This document shows, in pieces, positions 25,138 to 37,100 of a stretch of 64,000 nucleotides of DNA. The translations under genes and the position numbers were made by a program. The notes below the pieces were generated by a model. The model was given only the letters and a program-made list of their open reading frames with translations, searched no databases and was not told where the DNA came from. The DNA comes from Panorpa germanica (lineage: Eukaryota > Arthropoda > Insecta > Mecoptera > Panorpidae): the NCBI GenBank assembly GCA_963678705.1, contig OY783203.1:46438347-46502346 (forward strand). Direction: 5' to 3'. Within the stretch, counting starts at the first letter, position 1. Each line of letters begins with the position of its first letter.

Positions 25138-28100
25138 CTGTAAATACATACTGTTGTTATTTAAGCAACTTCTGGAATGTTCTTTATCTGTGTTTATTTT
25201 TCTAAATTAAGGGATTTTGGGCTAAATGCAGAGATTGACTCCTGGCTTCTCAATGACCCACAGGATTTACATGTTTTATTATCTAGTTAAAATGTGCAAT
25301 ATAGTTATCTTCATATAATTCAGGACTCAAAATGAGTCGGCTTGATTCTTCTAAGACGTAGAAAACATTGAATTTCCAGTTCGAATGCAACACAAATTGA
25401 AGTCTCGTCTCGTCTTACAGAAGTCTAGTTTTGTACACGGTATACGCACTCACCTAAACTTTCCAGAGTAATTCCCTCACTGTCATCTGTGTTGGGGCAG
25501 GTACCTTTGGCTGAGTGGTTCCAATATTTAGAGGACAGTTGTTCAAAGTATCTATTTATCTGTAAATCTAAGATACTGCGGCTAATCTCATCTTGTAAAT
25601 GGGATCCCTGTTGAACAGCTATGGCGTATGGTTGTTCTGCGAATACTTCACCAACTTCGGTTAAGTTACAATTCCTTGTCACTTCATACCTTTAAATATG
25701 AAATAGAACAATAACTCCTTCAAGCACAACAACTTTCACAGGAATATTAAAAAAACACTTGTTAGTATAGACTAATAGTTCTAAAACTTTTGCACACTGC
25801 GAGCCACATAGAAGTAAAAAAATTAAAGTAAGAAATGCAATTTAGGAAATATGTAAGGGGTAATTAGTTAAATTTTGTTTAATCATTGTTTCAATGATAC
25901 CTGTTAGTGAATGTAATATGATTTACTTACTTTATTTCTGCAGAATCATGTATAAAAGCAAAATCTGCATCTGTATGTTCATTTACTTTTCTAAATCCTT
26001 CCACAGCATCCTTGACCGGCATGGAGTTATTAATAGCAAGCAAAATGTGTCCATATTGTTCCTTCACAGGGTAATCCCAAACTCTATACTGCGTTTGATC
26101 ACTTGTACTATTTAATGTAATCTCTTTCCAAACCCTAAAGAAAATGTGTTGTATTAATGGGCTTGTGTCCTCATTTTTTAGTGGTCGATTTTTCAATTGT
26201 TGATTGAAATTGATGTTAATAAATGTGTATTGGCGTGTCTATTTTATTAAATATCTAAATATTGACGGAGATATAGCAATTAAAAGTTTGAATTGTAGTT
26301 TTAGCGCTAGAAATGGTCGGCCATATTTATATGACGTTAAATGCATTTTAACGTCAGTTATTTGTTGAGTAGGTCAGTGCTATGGTAATGTTCTGTAGCT
26401 GTTGGTACTCAAATAATCAAGTCAAGTTAAAGAATAATAAGTTTTTATGTTATTTAATATATGGCACCCGGAAGAGTGCAATGTCTACGGAAATACCCAC
26501 ATTCGCATACCACATTGTAGGCAGTCGCCGCATAACACTACTGAGACTACATATTATTTAGGAGAACGTATTTAATGATAACTCCTCAGCAACAGCGTTA
26601 ATATTAGAGAAAAATAAGCATTAAATGTAATGTTGTTTCTATTTACTTGTATAGTGTATCCTCGGCACCCTTCATGTTGATGAAGTATTGATGGGTGTCT
26701 GAGTTGGCCACTACGGTGTAGTTGATTCGAGACTGACGGGATAATTGCTCCAGTGATTGGACAGGTGTCTGTGAAAGTCATAAGTTTTAAATTGCTAATT
26801 AATCATTGTGAACGCAGTCGTAAACGGGAAGAAAATATTTAATGCATGTTTCAAAAATTGTATTAAATTTTTTATACATTGTCACTGGATAGAATGGAGT
26901 TAGATTAAGTATATATTAAGACTGGTTACTGGTTGAAATCAAACGTCTATCACCTATTTAAGAAAATAAGAATCAATATTTTTTAATTTTTTTATAGTGT
27001 CTTTTATAATGAGTGCTAAGTTGTTAACTCAATCATTTAAGGCGATAAATTGGTAAATCTTGGAAGGAAAGATAATAAACTAAAAACTTGTATAAATTGT
27101 TTTGACATTTTTCGCCTTCCTCATTCTCAGGAACGGTTGATCATATGAAAAAGTGCATAAAATCAAATTTGTAGAGAATTTTTTGCTCCTTACTAATAAC
27201 TCTAAATGTCATTTAGATCATAGAAAACAACATGCGTACACGAGAATCTATGAGATTTTTGAGAAAACTTGTAAAACGTCAAAGTTTACCTTATTACTTT
27301 AATTTCTAGGTTAAATTCTTGAGTTTCTAGTATATCTAGTATTTACTGAAAATAAAAGTCAAATAAAAAACATATTCTTATGTTTCACCTGCATTCTCTC
27401 AACAGTAAGAAAAGCTGCTAAGTTAGCTGTAAATGTCGCCAACATTAGCACAACGAAAAGCCAGTATGCAGCGACTAATGTTCGAGCAGATAACGCCTTC
27501 GGGGCTTCCCCGCCTCCTTGAGGAGTAAACGAAGTCAAGGCAAACCAAAAGCTCTCCTTGAGCGTAAAGTCTCTGCAATTATAAAATAATATCGTTAAAA
27601 ACTCATTAAACATCATTTAATTGCATGAATTAAGTTATACTGCTGAAAACGAATGCAGTCGAGTAATGACATTAAAAATAGGGACGTCAAACATTAAACG
27701 TATCAAGAAATTATAGAAAAGAAGTGTTGTTGTAAGTTATGTACGATTCTTTAAGCATTTCTTTTTAATATATTTAACGTTGACGTATCACCTACTGTAT
27801 TTGCAACGTTTGTGGTGTCGTGGCCTCATAAATGTGTACGGCAACACCGTCTTATAAGTTTATGATTATGTATATTGCGAGCTGACCAATTGAGTCATGA
27901 CATCTGGCGGGTAAATATTAAATCAATAAAAGATGTAACAACCGAGATAGGACATGATGTTTACACATATATATATATTTTTTTTTTAATATTTATTTTT
28001 CAGTGCATCAACTATTAGTAGTCAAATAACATCTTATTCTTCATCAGTTTCTTATAACATATAACTTATACAATATTCACATATATTTATTTAGCAATTA

Positions 28101-31100
28101 AATTAAATTCAGGTTAAACTGGAAGTTGGAATATTTCCAGCACGTCCAAAAACGAACGTCTATTGTGTAGTAACAGACTGTCAAAGTAAAACTAGTAAAG
28201 ATTTAAATGTTATTTTTCATTATTTCCCAAACTTGACGATCATTCTGTTTTTTATTTGGTAACTTGGAAAAAAAAGATAGATTAAAAGCATGTAAAAATT
28301 TATTGAAATTAAATGAAGTTACTCCACAAATGAATCTTTACAACACGCACTGATAAAAAAATTTCGCATAAATAATTTCCTAATGAAAATAATAAACAAA
28401 ACCAAAAACAATTCAAGTTGTTTTAAGTAAACAAAATAAATCAAACAATTTCTTATCAAAATTGTTTGTGAAGTTGCATAGCTAGATAGTTTATAGCAAT
28501 TAACTTGTGTAATTACGTATTTTGCAATTCTCTACAATAAGAACCTAATTTTCTACACATTAGCAAGAAGAGTTTTAATTTCAATACATCTTGTATCACA
28601 CTATAATGTAACATCATCATGTATTTAAATAGTTGTACCACAATTAAATAAGACATTAACCTATAAGTCAAAATATTGCATTAATACAATTACTAAAGAT
28701 TGACAGATAGGTCATTCTTTATTCAATTCAAAGGTGGTAGAACTACAAATCAAGCGATTTTCTTAAGAAAACTAGAAATAGTTCCAAGCCACTTGTCCCA
28801 AATAATGTAAATCAAGTGGATAGAAACGTTATTTATGTTAAAACTTAAACTCATATTTTCTTTCATAATATACAAGTCATAAGTGTTTTAACAATTAGAT
28901 GTCATCCATAAATTACGACATACAAATTTCATGATTTCTTATCCCTATCTCCGTTATCACATCTTTTCACACATTGTAGACTCCCTCTTCTCCGTCATTT
29001 TGTTTTTTAATATTGTTTTTTGGAAGCCGTATTTTAGATTACACGTCACAAAATTTGTGACTCCCTTTCCTCTTCTTGCCACGTTTTGTCACACTATGTA
29101 CCCCCGTACATGTGACACAATTCATGAATTCTTCCTCATCGACTTCTTTTGATCTGTAATATCTACCACTATTTAAAAGAACAAATAGAAGAGCGTATAT
29201 ACGCTGTCTAACCATAACCTCACATTCTGCTATAATGTTACTGCATTCATTCAGGAAGATCGTAAGTGTATACACAAATATGGTACCTGCATGGATATGG
29301 ATAAGCCTGCTTATTATTTCGCGCACTGTAAGGTGAGTATTTGTCCAACAGCCATATCATTATTCCAGTGGCTACTAAGGCGCCAACAATACTCAACCAA
29401 ACTTCAACTTTTAGCACCGTCATAAATTTAAACAAAGAGGTCTCTCGCACTGGTTTTCTTATAACTGGAAATAGAAACAAAAATGATATTAATTTATATC
29501 ATCTCTCTCTGTCTCAAGACAAGTTCTGTTTTCAATATGCGCCTATACCCAGTAAACATTCGGTAAAGTGTCCCTTTTTGTGACGTTTCTATCACTATTT
29601 CATTTCAATTATAGTTCGCATCAACTTTATCTTTATTTGTATTCCGACAGGTGGAGTGGTTCCGTCATCTGTAGCCGATAAAACAGACATTTCATATGAA
29701 CAATTGTGAGAAACTGAACTATAAATGAACTCTTTCATGACAAAAAAATCATACGCATCTCCAATATGATGTCAAAGTGACTCCAAAATGCTCCAAAATG
29801 TTTACTGGGTACTAACAGTTCTTAAGAACATGATACTTTACAATTTGTCCAAATTTAGGAATTACTTTCATAGCTGATGTGCGAAGGATACATTCACAGT
29901 GTGATTTGACCGTTGTCTAACAAACTTAACTTACCTATGAGTATTCCAGACTGCTCAAAATAAGGCGCAACAAAATCTATAACTTCTTCTCTTTCTGATG
30001 TCATAGTAAGAGCCGCCACAACAATATCAGTTTCCTGCAAATACATAAAATAGTTTAGTTACCGATTATAACTATAACATATTTATTCAAGCGAACTATT
30101 TTTACCCCTTTAGCCAAATCCCCAACCAAACCATTCCAAGTTCCGTTTGCATTTTTAATTCCGAAGGATCCGTCTTGTGGAATGACCAATTCATAATCAA
30201 ATGTCATATCCTGGGATAGTTTCTGTATTAAATCAACACAATATCCTTCCCAGATATCAGTGCCATCTGCATTCTTCATGACTTTACCAGTTTTCGGATC
30301 TCTTTTCTTATATGACCATGGAATTGCCTAAAAGATTACATTTATAAAAGTTTTGTAGATAGCATTTAGAACCACTAAAACAATAGCGTTGTAACTACTT
30401 CAAATTCTGAACGATACTCTGCTTCAAGATCAACTGTTGTTTATTTTCTTTCGTTCTAATCGACGGGCTATGTAGTAAGTATCTGAAATTACCTCAGTTG
30501 TTCCAATGCGGAAGAATCGTTTTGTATCTTGAATTTTCTTATCAGCAAATAAATTAAATCTCGTGTTTTCCGTCCAATTAGCTATTTTCTCGATAGTATT
30601 GTCTTCTTGGCAAACATTAATATCCATTACAAAATTTAAATTCAAAGCAGATTTTTCCGGATCAAAATATAATATGTCAGAGACGTAAGCTTTATTTTCT
30701 ATAGCCGACATGAAAGCCTGCCTCGTAGTATTTCTCCCCAAATCACTTTCAGGAGCGGTGCAGTTTAGGGACTGCACATTAATGTCATTTTCTTCTGATA
30801 TTTTCATTAGCGTGTCAGTTAATGCTTTCATTACTAATTTTAGAAACGATGGTTGAATCTAGAAAAAGACATTTTTATTAAATTCCGGAATTAAATGTAA
30901 TAAATAGCATTTATTTAAAAAAAAATGTGTTTCTTTATTATAATATAACCGGTGCTGACAATAGGCTGTTGTCAGGATGAACTTAAATTACCAGTCTAAA
31001 ACCAGACTCAACAGTTAAATTAATGTGTTAGAGTAGTTGACACTCGTCAAGGCGCAAAATCTTGAGCTTTATATTTATTCTAAGATTTTGTAGTAAGTTT

Positions 31101-34100
31101 ACCACTTTTGTATTATGCAAACTTACACTGAATAGAATAGAACCTGGTATTTTGTGTTTTAGCATTTTGTTTTTTACCAACATAACCAATATTATAAAGG
31201 GTATGAGTAGGAGCCCGAATAAATAGGAATCTCACAGTAGGCGAGAGAATTGTTGCTCGACAGTGACTGCTGTGTCTCCGAGTTGGACCCAGGCCCAGAG
31301 TTATATTTTCTGGGTTTGGTTGCAATCAAATTTAATTCGTTATGTGTTAACATAACAATAAAAATACAAAGAGGTGGATATTGTTGAAAGAATGAATGTT
31401 ATTCACTAGTAGTACTAAATTAGCAAATACATTATTTCTGTATTAGATTGAATCCTGAAGATACAAGAAAAGGGATGTTGTAAGATGGATGATGAGGTTG
31501 TTAAGGAAGCAACGATAGCAGAGTTTGGAATAGAATGGGAAAAAGAACTGGAAAATTTTATATTGTAAAAATGTAATGTTTGTAAATGTTTTTATTGATT
31601 TAAGTGCTAATAACTATCAACAGTTGTGCACTCAAAATTAATCATAAAAGTAGGAATCTGACTGCGGAAATATGTCTTCTACTTTGTTTAACATCTCGTT
31701 TTGTTCTCTCTATGTTAAAAGCAGCTGATAATTAATTGCTTTGATTTAAAGTGTGTGAATTATAAGTTTCAATAATGAAATTTTTAATACACCTAAAACT
31801 AATCAGATCTGTTCAGTGAAGGAAGCATAGCTGCTAACGTGATCATACATAAAAAATATGTTTAATAATAAGTCATGATTAGTTTTATCTAAATATCTGT
31901 TTCCATTCTATCCAGGGAAAATTTGTGAATATGGTTCTTAGCTGTGTTTAACTGTACTGGTACTTACCAGAAAATCCGATGGACACGTACATGGACTTGG
32001 CATACTTCTCAATTTACAGCAAAGTGCTGGATCCAAGTGTAAAAGGCTTACATTAACAATACTCGGATATTGGAACAGATCCTGTTTGAAATCCATGAAG
32101 ACCAAATTCCATCTATCAAGTCTTGTTGCAACTTTTTGCTTCACAGCCTAGAAGTTATATTTTTATATCTAGGCATTAATTATTATCCTAAAATGTCTCA
32201 TTATTTAATACTGTGTTACTATCACATACCGTGTCAAAAAGTTTTCTCATTTCTGTGGTTGAAGCGAAAATAGCATAATACGAAGGTGATGGTCTCATGT
32301 CACGCAGTCCGGCCACTGATTCTTTTTCCAGCTTATCCAAAACAATAACTCGTAAAATAGAAGTCGCGATTAAGTAATACAATCCTTGATCAAGCTCTAT
32401 AAACACACAATCAAATGATCATCAAATTTATCTTAAAATCAATACAAATATTTACCAATTTATTTAGCGAATTAAAAGATAACTAATGCTTGTGAGAATA
32501 CGAGTACAAAATGTTTTATTTTATTAGAAATGATTCCTTAACTAAATCATAATGCCTAATTGTATTTCTAATAAAGACATGTACATTTATCGTCCACCGT
32601 CCTCCATTATTTACCAAACTATAACCAATATTTTGAAAATATTTTTTTTTAATTATTTAACGTCGGCCCATTTCCGATGCTGAGTCGTATCACCGATAAA
32701 GTTCTACCATGTTGGCAGTAGTGATTTAATGAAAACTGTAATATGTAATGATAAAGTTGGCAACCAAAACCTCAAATATCATTACTTTTTTGAAAATTCC
32801 CTATATTTTAAGAGATATTAACAATGAAAATTAGCATTTTGTCTCTTTAATTAATCCCTTTAAACAGATCCACCGTTTTAGGAAATTAAATAAGGCCAAT
32901 ATTCAAGAGAAAAAAAACAAATGGTAGGCTACAGCGAATTAGTTATTTTCTGTTTTTAATTATTCTTCCTTACATTCATTTTAAATTAGAAATCTGTATT
33001 AAATTATTCAAACCTGCTTCATTCTGAAATATTAAAGCTGCGTCACTAGCTGTTCGTTTCATTAAGTAGTCGTCCAAAACTCGAACAAACGGTTGAATTG
33101 AAGCATCAGCTCGTAAATATGGTAGTCCAACTTCTTCTGCTATTGTTCGACAACGGTACCAGCCGGTCCATGTTAGGTCTAGGATTAGACTTATCCCCTT
33201 GTACATTTCTCCACACACTAAAACGTTTTCCATAATAATTAAATTTATTATAAGACATATTTCAAGTGATTCAAGTGGGATTTCTAAAGAGCGAGGCGCG
33301 AGATTCAAAAAGATATATAGTAATGAATTTTTCTACTTGGGCTGTTGCGCGAGAATGCGAGGCCCCTACAGGAGCTAGGCCCCGGGCGGTTGCCCTGCTT
33401 GCCACTCCCTAAGGCCATTCACCATTTCATGAATATTAGTTATAGAACTTACTTAAGCACGAGAATAATAATAGTTAACGTTTGTTCCTTAAGATTGTAC
33501 AAACTTACTGTTTTGCATTCTTGCCTTTTGCATTATCCGGTGGCTAATGTTCTTAAACCGGGACCGTTGTGGGTCACGAGCGTCGGCTAGGGCTTTTACA
33601 ATTTATATTATTATCTAAAAGTGTAAGACCTGTTCACCCAACTGGACAGGCTAGTTGGCCCAGTCATTTAAGCTTAAATTAGGTAAGAATCTCGGAATTC
33701 GAGATACCCAGCTGTAAGTTTGTAAATACTTGTATATTGACACCCTAAAAGTTGTCTCAAAACCTACATATGGTAGGGTGTGCGCAACTATTAAATTTCA
33801 AGGTCAAAGGTCACAAAAATCGGTTTTTTGCGCTTTTTTTGTAAATATCTCATTTTCTATGGGTTTTTTGCTATTTGTATTTATTATCAATATTGTAGAA
33901 TACAAAATTCTCTACAAATTTTGTTTAAAAAAATTTTTTATACGGTGAACCGTTTTCAAGATAGAGGGCGGAGAGCGCGCGGTCACAGGATCACTTCAGG
34001 TCAACCGGTGGCTCCGGTCGAAAACGCGCCATATATAGTTGATGAACTATCGATAAATCAATGATTATAAATATTTGTCAATTTTTATTAACTATTATAT

Positions 34101-37100
34101 TATATTTTATTATTTTCTTCATGCAATAAATCTATATCTATTCAATAATACTGATAACCGTTTCCTAAAATTAAAAAATAATTAAGGGAAAAACTTAAAT
34201 CATAATATAATTATATTCCCATTTACACTAATGACATTTTAAATAGAAAATAATTAAGTGCATTGTTTGAACCGCGATTATTTTTGCGATGTTGTACGAT
34301 GATGTTGCCGAAAAATGTGAAGAAAACCACGTTAATGTTTTTTCGTTTAAAATTAATTTATTCAAACTACAAGCAACTGTGCAAAAAAAAGGAATGTCTT
34401 TGTTCGTCGAATATAATAGTTAAAGTTAATAGTAAAAAATTAAAATAAACATAAGTACAATACAATCTAAATTACAATGTTACTAGCACAATCCTTAGAC
34501 TAATAATGAATACAAAATTTACAATCAATTTACATTTATAACAAAAAAAAACTAAAATTAAAGAGCCGATGTGGTCCATCAGCTGGTTCTGTCTATTAAG
34601 ACTTATAGTACGCAACATGCATCTTCTTTAAAATCTGTAAATTTTAAAATCCTTCCACTACGTCAAAAATTATACCTGGGAATTATTATATTATAGAACT
34701 ATGGCTGATTTGTGTTTTCTATGTAATAAGTCAGATTCGGGAGGTGAATCGCTTATTGAAGTAGTGCGCGGTATGAAATCTCTACGAACTGCAATGTGCG
34801 GATGTTCTTATTGTTGAAACTGCAATTGAAGAATCAAAGTCTGAAAAAACTGCAGTTATAATAGGACAAGATATTGATTTACTTGTCATTTTAATTGGGC
34901 GTACACTGTCTTACGAACAAGAAATTTTCTTTAAAAAAGTTGGGAAAGGAAATGTAAAAACGGAGATATACTCGACTAAAAGTTTTGATAATTATCCTCA
35001 TTCCAAAACACATATTTTATTTCTGCACGCATTAAGTGGCTGTGACAACTTCTGCGCTTTTTAAAACGGGAAAAAAAACATTTTTAAAAGTTTTTGAGAA
35101 ACTGACAAATTTGGATGAACTAGCTGCAGCATTTGAGGAAGAAAATTGTTCGGCCCAGAGATTATTAGAGAGTGGAACTCAAACCTTATTGGCAGTCTAT
35201 AATGCTCCGAAATCTGTGAAAAGCCTCAATCATCTTCGTTATATGCATTACGTCAAGTCTACAAAACTTAATAAACCTGTGCAGCTTTCAAATATTCCAC
35301 CAACAAGTGCAGCTGCTCATCAACATTTCAAACGTGTATATTATCAAGTTAAAACTTGGTTAGGGCATGATTTGGAACCCCAGGTATGGGGTTGGGCAAT
35401 GCGAAACGATTTTCTGGAGCCTATCATGACAATTTTACCACCTGCTCCAGAAGATTTGCTAAATACAATTTTCTGCAACTGCAAGAGTGGTTGTGGTTCG
35501 CGATGCGGATGCAGGAAAGCGGGCTTGCAATGCTCTTTAGCTTGTGGCCAATGTAATGGGCAAGCTTGTCTCAATGCTCTACCATATCAGAGCGACATTA
35601 ACGAAGATGGAACCTTTGACCCAGAATTCATGGAAGAACTTGAGACAAATGTCGTTGAAGACGATAATGAAGACCAGTTTGAAATTTACCAGCAGCCAGA
35701 AGACGACGATGAAGAGGAAGAAGATGATTAAAATTATAAATTGTAGTTTTTGTACCCTTTATTCCATTTTTTTACTTTTAATAAAAACATGTGTATTGAA
35801 TGATATTTTTTAATAAAAAGATTAATTCATAATTTTTGTTTTTTTTTTTTTGATCACATAAGAAGTTATTAATATTAATTAGGTTAAAATTCAAATATAA
35901 TTCCTACATTTTCATTAACAATTTCTGCAATTACATGGACAAAAGTGAATGGGATGAATAAAAAGTGGATAGGTTGGGAAAAAAATGATAAAATATAATA
36001 TAATAGTTAATAAAAATTGACAAATATTTATAATCATTGATTTATCGATAGTTCATCAACTATATATGGCGCGTTTTCGACCGGAGGCACCGTTGACCTG
36101 AAGTGATCCTGTGACCGCGCGCTTTCCGCTCTCTATCTTGAAAACGGTTCACCGTATAACAAATTTTTTTAAACAAAATTTGTAGAGAATTTTGTATTCT
36201 ACAATATTGATAATAAATACAAATAGCAAAAAACCCATAGGAAATGAGATATTTACAAAAAAAGCGCAAAAACCCGATTTTTGTGACCTTTGACCTTGAA
36301 ATTTAATAGTTGCGCACACCCTACCATATGTAGGTTTTGAGACAACTTTTAGGGTGTCAATATACAAGTATTTACAGACTTACAGCTGGGTATCTCGAAT
36401 TCCGAGGTGAACTTACTATAATGACTGGGCTAAGTGTAATTAATCGCTTGTGTTCAACCTTAACGTTTTCTTTCACAGCTGGTCCTTGGTGAGTGTACTT
36501 ACATGCGGAAGTTTTTAATTTACTTATTACTTTCGCTAAGAATAGTGTTGTTTTGAATAAGGTTCAGTAAACTATAGGAAGAGAGAGACAGACACAGAAA
36601 TCACATTGCGTCCACAGCTCACAGTTTAGTCAAATCTTCGTTGTGACATTTTAAAGAAGAATAATTAAATTAAATGAATAATTAGTAATTATTATCACAC
36701 ATACATTGATGCCAGCTGGCCGTTTCATTGGCGCGTTCTATCGCCACAATCTGAAATTCCAGCCTGAATTTCTGTTTCACTTCTGCCTCAGCTGTTGCAA
36801 TACTGTTTTTGACCCAGGAGTTGAATTCATTGCCAACGCTTTCTGTGACAACCACTGAAATAAAGCATTCATCTTATAATCGGTTTTCAAATTATAAAAA
36901 ATTACTTTGATATAATCGAACCTAAAATTACATAACTTCTCCGATTTTCAGAGTAATTAAAAGCACGCATCAAATTTTATTTTATATAAAAATTATTTAT
37001 TAAAATGAGTAAAATCAGGAGGCGCTCTGTGCCGGAGGTTTAAAGGAATCAAATTAGAAGTTCGGAATTATTGAGTTCGGATGGTTAGAGTTTAGGGGCG

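Larger units (their letters stand above)
33658..36428. mobile_element. DNA transposon with ~450-bp terminal inverted repeats, degenerate copy
   Basis: Sequences 33658-34116 and 35985-36428 are inverted copies of one another, nearly identical from CTCGGAATTC inward. The outermost part (GCCCAGTCATT) also matches but is offset by a small indel. Between them lies one broken plus-strand gene with a CXC-type cysteine cluster. I could not find a convincing target-site duplication, so the termini are approximate. The element sits in Ir25a intron 2, antisense to it. Long terminal repeats and a CXC/nuclease-like protein recall poorly characterised superfamilies such as Academ, but that assignment is tentative. 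Confidence 0.85.

Noticed and set aside
27359-27616. Start codon MMFNEF upstream of the IR25a pore exon
   Set aside because: This ATG lies in the intron; the exon begins at 27572 after TTGCAG in the phase required by exon 9.
29039-29326. 95-codon minus-strand frame beside IR25a exon 9
   Set aside because: Different frame from the exon and mostly intronic; no motif.
31113-31325. 70-codon minus-strand frame in Ir25a intron 5
   Set aside because: Outside the splice model, no motif; sequence looks like a repeat remnant.
33730-33948. 72-codon frame, with a near-identical copy at 36149-36367
   Set aside because: The two are mirror copies inside the transposon's terminal repeats; hydrophobic AT-rich translation with no coding signature.
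35344-35574. Cysteine- and proline-containing antisense frame
   Set aside because: Shadow of the CXC-cluster gene on the opposite strand.
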